Counted from the first letter of the stretch, positions 1-10,628 are shown. The stretch: 41,570 nucleotides of DNA from Atkinsonella hypoxylon (GCA_000729835.1 JFHB01000247.1:1-41570), one strand, 5' to 3'. Notes: generated by a model from the sequence alone, not told the origin. Numbers and translations are program-made.

Positions 1-984
1 ATCTATAGTATTAAGCAATATAGTAAGGAAAAAAGATCCTTTAATATTATTTAAGTTAAATATATTTAGTATTACTTTTCTAATAGATTATTTAAAGCTT
101 AATGTTTAAGCTAACAATTTATTCTAGAGTTATTAGAATAGATTAATATATTTCTCTAAATCTTTACTGTTGTTATATCTTAAATTTATTAATTATTAGA
201 ATAAGTAAATAGTTAAGTTACTTATATTACAATTAAAACAATTTAACAAAAGAGTTTATACTTTAGCAGCAGTATTATAACTAGCAATAGATAGACTAAG
301 ATTAGAATAAATAGAGCTTATTAATATAATTATTGCCTTTAAATCTTATTTATTAAAAGTAGGTTAGTTAGCTACTGTAGTAGAATAGGTTTATTTTCTA
401 AGTATAATATTATTTAATAAGATAAAGTTAAATGCTTATATTTAGGTTCTTTACTAAATAAAATAGTTTCTGCTATTAGCTTTAAGCTTAGGGAATAAGG
501 TAGAATTAATTTTTATTTTAGTAGATATCTTAATAGTATTTAATATATAGATAAAAGCAAAAAAGGGTTTAGTATTATATATAGAATAGGCTAAAAAGTT
601 CTAAATAGCATAAATAGATTAAGAATAAAGCTTTTAATTCAAAAATAATGTCTAAACAATAAATTTAATAAAATAAGCAGAGAAATAATAATTAGATTAA
701 TTAGCGATAATAGATTTAATGCAGCGTAATAGCTAGTATAGTAGTAGTAATAGTGCAGTTATAGGGATTAATAAATTTAAATAGTAGGGTTTAGGGTTTA
801 TAGGGTCCTAGGATTAACGATCAAAAAAGTAGCACAAGCTAGGCTTACAACCTGTAGAAGTTATAATAAAACAATTGTAGAATTGATTAAAGAAGAAAAG
901 AGATTTTGAATCTCAGTAACGCTGGATGATATTAATACAAGTAATATGATCCGTTCCTGCTCGTTGTTTCAATCATATAGATGA
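1..984. repeat. AT-rich, RIP-like transposon relic
   Basis: This stretch is extremely AT-rich up to about 900, unlike the gene-bearing DNA to its right. No long ORF survives on either strand. One plus-strand frame (from roughly 340 to 900) reads as protein-like sequence interrupted by many TAA/TAG codons where CAA/CAG (Gln) would restore sense. That pattern is expected from C-to-T mutation by RIP. Which transposon it came from cannot be told; a gag-like or other repeat protein is possible. The AT-rich block ends near 930, where normal composition resumes. Confidence 0.6.
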
Positions 985-1525
985 CGTCAACGATATTGTA
1001 ATGTATCCGTTCGTACCTCCCTCAACAAACACGACCCACCAGAGTTTATATCAACGAACGATACCAACGAGTATACACAGGGAAGACTCGGGAAGCATAA
1101 CGTTGTTATCGCTGTCTTGCCAGATGGCGAGTATGGAACGTCTTCCGCAGGTAGTGTAGCGACGCATATGCTGCACAGCTTTCCCAACATGAGGATAGGT
1201 CTAATGGTTGGTATTGGTGGCGGCGCACCAAGTTTAAAGCACGATATCCGCCTGGGTGATATTGTGGTCAGCGCACCTCGCGACGGTGAGAGCGGAGTAT
1301 TTGAGTATGACTTTGGCCGACGCTGCCATTATCCTTTCCGCCCTGCGAATTTGCGATCCAGAATTAAAGAGCTACTCAACTTGGTTTGGAATCTATTAGA
1401 AAACCACACCTCTGAGGACTACCAAGTTTACGGATCTTATGGTCGCATCCTATTTTGGACATGATGTTATCGTCAAGCTATGCCTAGACAACGGCGCCAA
1501 GGTGGACTCAAGGCCTTGGCTGGCA
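985..1525 (+). pseudogene. NLR-type fossil: nucleoside phosphorylase + ankyrin fragment
   Basis: An open frame from 985 (after TGA at 982-984) to a stop at 1462-1464 encodes, from about 1063, the hallmark core of the PNP_UDP (purine/uridine phosphorylase) domain found at the N-terminus of many fungal NLR-like (STAND) proteins: GKHNVVIAVLPDGEYGTSSA, then LMVGIGGGAP and HDIRLGDIVVSAPRDG. After the DFGR motif the frame degenerates. From 1439 a second plus frame reads as one ankyrin repeat unit (VASYFGHDVIVKLCLDNGAK). In the family, a NACHT or NB-ARC ATPase of about 1 kb normally lies between these parts; here none is present. There is no ATG at a sensible place. It is therefore read as a 5'-truncated, internally deleted pseudogene. 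An alternative is an exon of a gene with an unseen 5' end, but the loss of domain order argues against function. Confidence 0.6.
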
Positions 1526-1581
1526 CGAGTCGATAGGCAGCCACAGCGGCGGCGCTTTTTTCCCTGAGGCCCGTAACCGTA

Positions 1582-2037
1582 AAGTCGAGCCCACGCACGG
1601 GAGGCGCCTGTCGTCTTGACTCCACGAAGATTTTGAGTGTCTTTGATTGCGATACGCAACCCGGCCAACGGTGTTTCCTCGGTAGGCGTCAAGTATAAGC
1701 GTGAAGGCACACCAATGGTCAAGGTTGCAGGGTATTCTTCAGTAAATGCAGACACATTGAAGGACTTGTAGCTATTGAGGGTTAATTAAATCATACTAGA
1801 GAATGTTAAACGTTAGTTACTCTGAATTTGCATGTAAGGGCACTAAGATCAAGCCTGTACTTTGGACGAGGGTGACACGAAATAAGTGGCTTCCCCGAGG
1901 GTGAATCCCGACGGAGCTGCCTGGATGGGCACGTCCATCCCGTCCGACCTCCCCACGACGATGAAGCCAAGGCAGAGGAGACAGAGGATAGTAACGAGAA
2001 GAATTCCGGCACAGTGTGGGCGTTCCGATCGGGCCAT
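1582..2037 (-). pseudogene. Decayed secreted amidase (amidase-signature family)
   Basis: Two minus-strand pieces lie in the order expected for the N-terminal third of a fungal secreted amidase. The first begins at an ATG at 2037 with a hydrophobic signal-like segment (GILLVTILCLLCLGFIVVG) followed by a FTLGEATYFVSP motif, and stops at 1849. The second, about 1791-1582, contains the conserved stretch LTIGVPSRLY, then PLAGLRIAIKD and a TTGASRAWARLYG motif; the Lys in IAIKD corresponds to the catalytic Lys of the Ser-cisSer-Lys triad. About 100-150 residues usually found between the pieces are missing, and the glycine/serine-rich signature with both catalytic serines is absent because the similarity breaks off near 1582. 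The active enzyme (amide hydrolysis) is therefore lost. Orientation is opposite to the neighbouring NLR fossil. Confidence 0.6.
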
Positions 2038-2968
2038 CTTGAGGGCTATTTCGATCAATTACCCGCATCCTACCTAACTGTTGTGATCCTGGCGGAGCAG
2101 AATCAAGGAAATTTGGAAGGTTAAGCACTGGTCCAGGCATAAACAGAAGCTTATGTCATCCGGAATGCGCCTGGGAGTCGTGATTCTAACTACCTACCGC
2201 ACGGGTCCCCTTGAAGTACACTATACAGAAGGCTTAACTACCTAGGTAGTTAGTTAGGTCTTTATTCTCCACGTCTAGTGGTGGAAAGTCTGGCGGTGGA
2301 AAATCCGACCACGAGATTGCACCAGCCCACAAAGTCTACGACAAGCTCCAGTAAATGTCGTCCGCCTCAAACTATGTCAGCTTCGCTTTGACGGGAGCGT
2401 CCACGCCACTTGCTCGCGCACTCATACGCGATAGGCCGAATGCCAGTCGGAAATAAGCCGGGGCTGACGGGGACAGTCTGTGCCGTCCGAAGCGAGTGGT
2501 TTGGAGGGTTTGGCGCACGTAGTGTTCCTTTCTTGGATGGGGAGACGCCGCCCAAAGTCAAAAGGGGTATATTTATGCCATACTAGGAAATGACCGAGAC
2601 CACTGTGCTGGGAGGGTGGCTTAGTTTAAACTTCAGATCTGTGAGCATGGCTTGTAGGTTAAACGACGCTTACATGCGGATTTTACTTCTGCGTCTGGGT
2701 ACGTGCCTGCACTCTCGATTCGAATCGGATCTTCCATGCTACCTTTAAAATGGGCTGTCATCACTACTTTGTCGAGAAAATCTTGTCCACACTCTTCAGC
2801 TTCATCTTCTTACAAGGACCTCATTTGTTTTCCAGAAACTGCTTCTGAATATCCAAACCCTACTTTGGCCTACCCATCACTCGCAACTAACAGCAACCAA
2901 CCAACAATAATTTGGCATCCATCATTCTTCCCAGTCTATACTTCAGAAAAGGAGATATCATCATCACC
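2038..2968. other. Intergenic, NLP upstream region
   Basis: No ORF with a recognisable product was found. A perfect 18-bp palindrome lies at 2235-2252 (see separate entry). The last 250 bp before the ATG at 2969 are rich in CA/CT tracts, usual for a fungal promoter and 5' leader. Confidence 0.5.
2235..2252. repeat. 18-bp perfect palindrome around CCTAGG
   Basis: The sequence TAACTACCTAGGTAGTTA equals its own reverse complement. CCTAGG-centred palindromes of this kind are scattered in many Sordariomycete intergenic regions (general impression, not verified here). No function can be assigned. Confidence 0.5.
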
Positions 2969-4090
2969 ATGAACGGAGTACAAGCCTTCTTGGCGATGAT
3001 GGCCCTGATCGGGTCAGCATGCGCTTCCGCCATTCCCCCCTTGGTCACTTCCATCGCCTCTCCTCTCCCCTCTGCCACTGCCTCCCGTCTACTTCCTACA
3101 AATACCACAGCTTCCCTGCTTCCATCTGCAAACCCCACGTCCTTGCCAAGTGCGAAGCCGATGCCCCCTTTGGCCCTGCCCCAGAATGCCTCCCCCAGGG
3201 CCCTCCGGTTTCAGCCCTTGCTGGATTACGACACGGACAGCTGCTACAATGTTCCAGCGGTGGATGCTGCGGGAAAAGTGGCACAAGGGCTTACGCACCT
3301 CTACACGTCGAACATCGAGGACTGCCGAGACCCAAGTGACCTGAAGAATCAGAACGTATACGTCAGGGAAAGGTGTAATAACGGCTGGTGCGCCTACATG
3401 TAAGTAACCGTTTTTTACGCTAGCTCCGCATGCAGCGATGGCAAAGACATTGACCTCGATGGTAGGTACGAGCACTACTTTGAAAAGGACATCGGCGCTC
3501 AGTTCGTCCCCAGCGTCGTAACCGGCCATCGGCACGAGTGGGAGAACGTCGTCGTATTCGCGAGGCACGACGAGGATCTACCTCGGCTTGTGTCTGCATC
3601 TCAGCACGACGGATATGACGTCAGAGAGCCGTTGCGAGTCATCTTTCAAGGTTTGTACTTGCTTCCCGCAAAAGCTCTCCGTTTGTGTAAAAACAGGCCC
3701 CAGAGTGACGAGAACAATTTGCTAACATGAGGTGAAAATTATCGTAGACGGCCATCCCAAAATCGTGTACCACAAAGGCGGGGCTGGGACGCACGCATTT
3801 CGCTTCGCCACCGAAGGGGACAACGAATTCCTTGAGAATGACGACCATGTCTGGATACAGGGTGCTCTCGTTGCTTGGGACGGGTTCCCATCGACAAAAG
3901 TCCGTGACAGCATGATCAAGGGCTTCGCGGCAGTGGGAAGTAAGCCCAAGATTGACGATGAGCACTTTGCCCATTATCTGAAGAAGGCCATGAAGCACCA
4001 CAAAGTAAGTTCACAGCTCCAGTTGATGGTGTGTGGCAAGTCTAACCTGGTCAACAGATTCGAGACTTCGACCCTTCCATAGACGACTAA
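2969..4090 (+). CDS. NPP1/NLP family secreted protein (necrosis-inducing-like)
   Basis: Four exons join in phase: 2969-3399, 3466-3650, 3748-4004, 4058-4090 (301 codons plus stop). Donors are GTAAGT, GTTTGT and GTAAGT; a GCTAAC branch point sits 20 nt before the second acceptor. The start is the ATG with CATCACC before it. Residues 1-20 form a signal peptide and about 20-75 a Ser/Pro/Thr-rich linker; the NPP1 domain fills the rest. The family heptapeptide is at 164-170 and reads GHRHEWE, where the canonical form is GHRHDWE. Four cysteines precede it (DTDSC, EDC, ERC, GWC). NLPs are secreted proteins; cytolytic members damage plant membranes by binding GIPC sphingolipids with a metal held by the heptapeptide acids, while others are non-cytolytic. 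The Asp-to-Glu change at a metal ligand makes activity uncertain. It lies tail-to-tail with the DUF427 gene. Exon choice is supported by exact phase closure and by the preserved domain reading. Confidence 0.88.
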
Positions 4091-4429
4091 CATGTCGGGC
4101 CGCTGAAAATCTCTGCGCCGAACTAAGCTATGTAGAGGCTGTTGTTAGACTTAGGTCCTCTTTTGTTGCGTTAAATTTTCCCCTGTCTTCTGTTCTGTCT
4201 GACTCGTTTGGTCCTTTCTTCTTGGATTCTGAAAAGTTTGAGTCAGATGGGTTGGGTTTGACGACTAAAAATGAAAGGCATTGTTGCGGGAGACATTCAA
4301 CTGTATTCTGCCTTATCATGTGACAAGAGCTGGGTACGAGGTGCAAATAAATTTTTTTTTTTTTCATCATCTCATGATTTAGGGTCGGACCCTTTCCTTC
4401 AGTAGCCAAGTCATGCTTGTAATCCGCCG
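4091..4429. other. Convergent 3' intergenic region
   Basis: This 339-bp gap separates two stop codons facing each other. It holds a 15-nt poly-T run near 4349-4364 but no gene. It probably contains the 3' UTRs and polyadenylation sites of both neighbours. Confidence 0.5.
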
Positions 4430-5334
4430 CTATCCAAAAAGAGTCTGAGGTCTTTCCTGGAGTTGACCATCCAGCACGATATCAACATTTTCATTGTAGA
4501 AGCATAGCAAGCCAGCTATAGCTGCGCTTTCGAGGGTCGGATGTCTATAACACCATACCAGATTCTTGTGCTCCTTTCCGTCCACAACTACGTCGTAGTA
4601 TTCTGCATCTCCTTTGTATGGACATTTCGTGACAAGGTCGCTCTTACGCAAGACTGAAGGGTCTACGGCCCCTGGTGAAATGTAATAACGTACAGGAAGA
4701 CCCGTCTCGTGAAGATGGACAGATGACACGGCCTTAGCTATTATCTTCCCATCTACCTTGACTTCGATTGGTCGCGACGATGGAAGCGCATCTATGCGCT
4801 TGAAAGGGTCTTTGGGATGGACATAAACTGGAACGTCCTCTTCGAGCCATTGATCTTCAAAATTGCCATCGCTGTTTAGCTCTCTGAACGAATGGCCCAA
4901 ATGTTAAAGGGGAGCTTAGCCTTACCCATAGAACCGAATTCAAGCCGTACAAGACCGGAGAGAGCACCGAGGCTTCTATCATCCGTGAAACGAATGACGC
5001 GATCTGTCTTACACTCTTTTGCTCCATTTCTTGCTGGAAATGTCACTTCGACCAAGGCAGCTCTCGCAACGCCGTCACTCCTGATCAGCTGAATATCTCT
5101 GCAAGAGCAATGTTTGAGTTCGCTGAGCGGAAAATAAAATTGTGGATAGCCATCATGCTCCCAGACATGGACTGCTTTCGTGGTGTCCACGACAACGGCA
5201 TTGTTGTAAAGCACCCGGACTCGGCGAGATGCTGGATGTACTTTGCGAGGGCCATTTGTGAGTATATAACTGGCCAGGTCGGCTAGGCTATGCGAAGTGT
5301 CAGAGGTAGTACAGCACAGTACGAATACAAACAT
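4430..5334 (-). CDS. Double DUF427 (NTP_transf_9) protein
   Basis: Exon 1 is 5334-4926 and exon 2 is 4881-4430, separated by a 44-nt intron (GTAAGG...CAGAG) whose phases close to give 286 residues. The start is the first in-frame ATG; the open frame continues upstream but without ATG. Each half carries the DUF427 pattern: a basic strand (RRVRVLYNN, then VDTTKAVHVWEH), a PQFYFPLSEL motif and a hydrophobic end; the second half has PIEVKVDGKIIAKAV, then RYYISPGAV, TKCPYKGDAEYY and NLVWCYRHP. DUF427 proteins are small beta-rich soluble proteins of unknown biochemical role; fungal members commonly have two copies, as here. No signal peptide is clear, although the first residues (MFVFVLCC) are hydrophobic. 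A shorter intron-acceptor alternative (phase mismatch) was tested by eye and excluded. Confidence 0.82.
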
Positions 5335-7134
5335 CAACAACTGGTTGAAGAAGATAGCGGCGAGACGTGGGTGATTTTGAAAGGTGATGCTCACTTTGCT
5401 CCAAAGCCCCCCGGTCTGGCCATTTTCTTTTCTGTATTTCGAGGCGTTGCGCAAGTCTGGGGAGTCATGTCAGAATTTTTGCGTGAGCCGTCGTGGATAA
5501 AAGAGGAGAAGCATGGGGAGATCCGATTTAATATGACGGAGCCGTTCATACTTGACACTGGATGACATCTGGGCCATGCGCGGAATTGTCTACTAGCACA
5601 CGCGCACATGCACCACACTTCATGCATCCATGTAAAAGCAATCCATGTTGGCGCTTACCCCGCAGGCGTCGATCTCATCGGCGTGCACAACCGATGCTTC
5701 CACAAGGCACCAGGCTTCGGTCCTCGCACGAGGCTTGTGAGCTTGTGAGGCGATGCGTCCCTCAATGAGGCGCTCGGCGAGATATTGTCTGGTACAGCCA
5801 CGACCTCGGTGTCTTGAAGTGCGCCGCCTTGAGACGGTGTGCTGTGTTTGACCCAGGCTTTTCTGACTGGTTCGACTCCGTAAAGAGGTTGCCCAATCGC
5901 ACGACAAGGCAACCATGTGATCGGGATTATTATTCTTGGCTGTCAATTCTTGCCTTGCACACAAAGCATCATTGGCGGATTGTGTGCCAGGGGATGGCCA
6001 GTACGACAAATCGTGAAACAGGAACTTGGTGAGGTGGCTTTTGATGAGGAAAGAATGACTGGAGAACGGAGCAAATGTGTTTCACCTGGCTGCCTGAATG
6101 GCATGGCACGACGGGGCACACCAGGGCCCTGGTCTGAACGACCATTGCTATTCGCGCGGCCGCTCCACTTACGATCCGGTTTCAGACTAGGCAGTGTTTT
6201 GCCAGCACCCCTCAGCAAATTTTCTTGGCACCCCATGGAGGCACTAAGATCATTAACCATAATTAATTCATGAAGCCACATACAATACTTCGTATAGGGA
6301 AGCTATAGCCTACAATTCAGCTAGTTCATTATATGCGCAATCTCTTTTGTGCACTGCTTCCTTCAGATGAACCGTATGCACTAATTTAACTAGTCGACTT
6401 CCAGCAGCTGCATTCCCAATCCTGGCAATAGTAGTAATGCATATAGTTCTATAGAATAAATAGGGAAGATGAGAGGGTAATAAATCACATGCATGCCTAG
6501 AGCGAGCTTGAGTACCTTTCACAACCTTCTCAACGTCCATGCATGTCATTCGAGTTGTGTATTGCAGGACATGTTGACGTATTGAATTATTTTCCTCTTG
6601 GCGCAAGCAGCAGAAAATTACTATTATCCGCGCGGCCGCCCCACGACTGCCCAAGAAATGGTGGGTCCTAAAGCGGGGTAGCTGCGCGAATAGCAAATGT
6701 CCCCAAGCTAACCTCCAAATGCCAATGTCGCGAGATGTCCTTTTGCCTCGGCCCTCTAGCCATGCTGCCTAGTTCTTGTCAGTTTACTTTACAGCAGACA
6801 AACTCGTGTTTTGAATCCTCCACGTTGTACTCCGTGCTCCTATTGGCCTTTGCGCATGGGAACCTGAGAAAGCGGTCTGGATCCCATACCGAAGTGACTC
6901 GACAGGCTTGCCGAGCCACATGGCCATTACTCGCAGGACGCATCGCTGGTGGATAACCCGTTGACAGGTGACCAGCTAGCAAGATGCAGTGGACGAAAAT
7001 CGTCCACGTTGCTGTACCATGCAGGAATATTCATTGATGATTTTTTCTTATATGCCGCCTTAACGCCTTGAATTCTGAACACGTGATGTGTGGTGTGTTC
7101 TCCATGCGCGCCCAGATCAGTGGAGTGTGACGTC
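5335..7134. other. 1.8-kb region without a recognisable gene
   Basis: Several ORFs of 60-130 codons overlap on both strands here, but none shows a family motif, signal peptide or supported splice structure, and many lack ATG starts. Two NotI-like GCGGCCGC sites with similar flanks (near 6157 and 6632) hint at a short duplicated segment. The interval may include the DUF427 promoter next to 5335. Confidence 0.4.
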
Positions 7135-7398
7135 ATGTGCGGGCCTAATGGACATATCTGTTTTCGCACTCCCTACCAGCCAGCAGAACTTCTAGACCAG
7201 ATTAAGGGCATCATCAATCATATGAGCAAACAAAAGTCCACCGAGTACTCCGAGGGTCCATGCGGCGGCGGTGTCGAAGCATTGCGCGATTTGTGGTTTC
7301 GCTATTTGAAGCCTTGTTCGGAGTATATCGGTTATGACAACAAGGAAGTCAAGCGCATTTTCAGTAACGAAAATCTGAATTTTTTTCTAGACGCTTGA
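7135..7398 (+). CDS. Unrecognised ORF, possible terminal exon
   Basis: I do not recognise this protein. The frame is open from about 7090 to a TGA at 7396-7398, with the first ATG at 7135 (88 codons at most). Its residue composition is protein-like: a YQPAELLDQIKGIINHMSKQ helix-like stretch, a GPCGGGVEALRDLWFRYLKP segment and an acidic/aromatic end (NENLNFFLDA). It could be the last exon of a gene whose upstream exons are lost or unseen, a decayed copy of a repeat-borne gene, or chance. No neighbour supports a role. Confidence 0.3.
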   Translation: MCGPNGHICFRTPYQPAELLDQIKGIINHMSKQKSTEYSEGPCGGGVEALRDLWFRYLKPCSEYIGYDNKEVKRIFSNENLNFFLDA

Positions 7399-9245
7399 GG
7401 ACTAGTTACCTTTCCCTCGTTTAGGGTGGCTACAGGTTTGCTGTACTGAAACGCACTTCTTCGAACGATAAAGGCACTGAAAGATCGCTCTCGCTTTGCA
7501 AAGCCATTAGTACAGACTGCCTCAATTCAAGTTGGAAATTTTGAATGCGCCCATACATCCCCTTCTTCGTGCCCCTTGGAATTCCTGCCGGCACCTCCGA
7601 TGCAGTCGGGCCGCTGAGGCCTTTTGGCGAAGCTAGCGTCGACGTGCATGGAACCTAGAAGGTTACAATTCCAATGCGGCCCATCTCTCACGATGTCTTC
7701 ATGCCACTTGACCATGGGTTATTATCATATCTTTTTCGCCTCAAGGCTGGAAAATAATGCTGGATTTAAAGTTGAAGAAGACATTCACGCCTCAACAGTC
7801 TGCTACACAAATGTTGTGCTCTCACTTCCAGCTCAGAGGTCGGGTCCGTCATGCATTGATCTCGGTCTCTGCTGATGCTGCAGAAAATGACTTTATGTCC
7901 AATAATTTATGCTTGTCAGCGAAGTTTCTTTCGTTATCATGATGTGGTTGTATGTGTGATGCGGGCGTCACCAGCGAGGCTGGCAAGGCAGAAACTGAGA
8001 TCGTCAGGAGCTATTCATGCGTCGATTACCGTGAGAAACTTCACGAATATTCCACTACTTGCGGCAAAGGTGCCTCATTTTCCTTCAGCCATGAATGGCC
8101 ACTTCTTACCTCCTATCAAGTTCTTTGAACGGATGTCTGTGTGAAATTGCGCAACCCCGCAGCACCGGCGAACTCGCAGGTTTCCTCGGCCGGTACATCC
8201 GATGCGTACAAACCTCGTGATACAGACTCTGGCTCATGTCCGTCATGCGATCTTCTCGGCAAATAGAAGGGGACCCCATATTGATGCATGGCATGCCAAT
8301 CGGGCAGATATTTAAAACCAGTACACCTCAATTGGTGGAATAATAGTTGCTACATCAACAGTTCTGCTCGCGTAAAGCGGAATGTACCTGTAAACGCATG
8401 GACCATCGAAATAATGCATGTCACTTGGAAACTTTTGGAATAATGTAGCGCTCCAGGGTAGGCGCCTAACCTGGTCTTGTCACGGCACGATTCAATGCCC
8501 CCCGGCTCTGCACGCCATTTGCCGTCGCGGGACCTAGCATTCAGTTTAGCGCTTGATCATGATGAGCGATCACCATCGTTAAACGGGTTGGCCATGCTGT
8601 AGTGAGCGAGCAACCTTTATTAAATATCCCCTACGTCAACGCGCTGGAAGTTTTGGTCGAGCAGCCGGTTTGTTGGGAGATGCGTTGATTGGACAGGCAT
8701 TAGTGCCAAGCATTCGTGACCGCTAACTATGGTTCATACCTGTGTGTGGGATCTATGTATCTCCGTCCGTAGGGATACCATCGGCTTCATCGGCTTCATC
8801 GGCTTGAAATGGTCTTCTTTCTTGTCCTGAGCCGTCCGGTTGGGCAATGGCGCCATTGCCCCATCAGCCCATCCGGGTTGAACTTTTGGGGAAGCCAGAA
8901 GACCAGACCCGGTGGAGAGGAGATGAAGTGTTCGATCCATCCAAGCGCACTGTACGGAATACGAGGCGCGTATTGCAAGGTTCAGAAGACTTCGTTTCCT
9001 GCAGTGCTTCCCGTCCCGTGCTTGAATTTCAAGTCTTTGGCGGCTAACTGAGGGGAAAATAAGCCATCGTGAACCTGTGACGTTATCTGTCATATTTACC
9101 AGGTTCCCTAGGGAGGTACAATAGTTAAGGTGTCAAAAGTTGTAGCCAACCACAACCACCGGCGGGGGCGACTGCTCGTGCCCCTCTCTTCAGCGTTCCT
9201 CCCCCGCGCAATATCCAAACACTCAATCCAGGCACGTAGAAAACG
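7399..9245. other. 1.85-kb region without a recognisable gene; bioB upstream
   Basis: Only short overlapping ORFs without motifs occur. The region contains three tandem copies of a 9-bp unit (CATCGGCTT) near 8778-8805 and a nested palindrome at 8836-8876 (separate entry). The final few hundred bases must include the promoter of the biotin synthase gene, but no specific element is identified. Confidence 0.4.
8836..8876. repeat. Nested inverted repeat with 20-bp perfect palindrome
   Basis: GGGCAATGGCGCCATTGCCC at 8842-8861 is a perfect palindrome. It is flanked by a second, imperfect inverted pair: CCGGTTGGGC (8836-8845) and GCCCATCCGG (8867-8876), one mismatch in ten. It lies about 400 bp upstream of the biotin synthase start. 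It could be a protein-binding site or a chance structure. Confidence 0.5.
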
Positions 9246-10628
9246 ATGCGATCATCAGTTGTTGCCAGAGGCCTGGGGTCAATTCGGTCAACAGGGCCGC
9301 AGTCAACGGCTGTTCTCCAAGCATCATGGATGTCAAAATCGACCATCTCTCGCTCGGCTTTCCATGCCAAAGAGCACGCTCGCACTGGCGCTACCTTGGT
9401 AGACACTCCCACAGCAACCCATGATCAGCCCGAAACGGTCGAGAACTCAGCCAGAAAAGCGAATGCGGCCAAGATATTGAAGGATGCTGCATCTGCAACA
9501 GGTCCTCGACAGAATTGGACCAGAGAGCAAATTTCAGCCATTTATTACCAGCCATTGCTGGAATTGGCGCATCAAGCTGCAAGTACCTTCCGTGGTCCTG
9601 AAACCCCACCAAGCAAGCAACATCAACCTTTGGCATGGCTTGAGTCGAACGCAGAGTCCTCGCGACCCTAAACTGACACAATATGGAATTGGATTTAGGG
9701 CTTAGTTCACCGACGATTTCATGCACCCGGCGAGGTCCAACTCTGTACACTCATGAACATCAAGTCGGGCGGGTGTACGGAAGACTGCTCCTACTGCGCT
9801 CAAGCCACTCGTTACCAGAAGGGGACAGGCGTGGAAGCAAAGCGAGTCGAGACTGTAGAGTCAGTACTCGCAGCTGCGAAGACGGCGAAAGAGAATGGAA
9901 GCACTCGGTTCTGCATGGGCGCGGCCTGGAGAGATATGCGAGGCCGCAAGAACAGCTTGAAAAACATTACTGAAATGGTGAAGGGTGTGAAAGCCATGGG
10001 TATGGAGGTGTGTGTGACGTTGGGCATGATTGATAATGAGCAAGCCAAGCAACTCAAAGAAGCTGGGCTGACCGCATATAACCACAACGTTGACACGAGT
10101 CGGGAATTCTACCCCAACGTCATTACGACGAGATCGTATGATGAGCGCCTCAAGACGTTGAGCCATGTCCGCGATGCCGGCATAAACGTGTGCTCTGGTG
10201 GAATCTTGGGTTTGGGAGAGTCATCTGAGGATCGAGTTGGTCTGCTTCATACTGTCTCAACGTTGCCTTCCCATCCCGAAAGTTTCCCTGTCAACGCTCT
10301 AGTTCCAATTAAGGGAACACCACTGGGAGACACCACGCCTATTGCCTTCACGAGCATGTTGCGAACTATCGCGACGGCTCGGCTCATCATGCCTGCGACC
10401 ATTATTCGAATTGCAGCTGGAAGAAAAACGATGTCGGAGGAGAAGCAAGCGTTGTGCTTCATGGCAGGCGCAAATGCCATTTTCACAGGTGAGAAGATGC
10501 TGACCACGGACTGCAATGGATGGGACGAGGACAATGCCATGTTTGGTCGATGGGGTCTGTCGCCTATGAAGAGTTTCGACAAGAAGTCGGTTGAAGGCGC
10601 TGGCGACATTCATGCCTCCGGAAAATAA
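9246..10628 (+). CDS. bioB: Biotin synthase (BioB/BIO2), mitochondrial
   Basis: Radical-SAM enzyme that inserts sulfur into dethiobiotin to make biotin. Exons 9246-9582 and 9706-10628 join in phase (419 residues); an ACTGAC branch point precedes the acceptor. The radical-SAM [4Fe-4S] motif is CTEDCSYC, Cys136/140/143. Further family landmarks are TLMNIKSGGC, RFCMGAAWR, YNHNVDTSREFY, CSGGILGLGE, NALVPIKGTPL and RIAAGRKTM (the Arg-containing [2Fe-2S] region), and the FTGEKMLTT end. The first about 50 residues are Ser/Arg-rich without acids, fitting a mitochondrial presequence. The donor (GTACCT) gives an AA-I-HRRFH junction one residue shorter than most relatives; a second GT at 9592 (GTGGTC) or 9595 would also keep frame and give a longer junction. 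It is the first gene of a three-gene biotin cluster and converges on bioF with 95 bp between stop codons. Confidence 0.95.

Noticed and set aside
783..805. Telomere-like string (TAGGGTTTAGGGTTTATAGGG)
   Set aside because: Only two or three irregular units inside AT-rich decayed sequence; ascomycete telomeres are long TTAGGG arrays. No chromosome end is indicated.
6150..6650. Two similar GCGGCCGC-containing segments as terminal repeats of an element
   Set aside because: Similarity covers only about 16 bp, without target duplication or inverted ends.
8734..9093. Minus ORF with KPMKPMKPM repeat
   Set aside because: The repeat follows from a 9-bp DNA repeat; the rest has no protein features and overlaps a palindrome.
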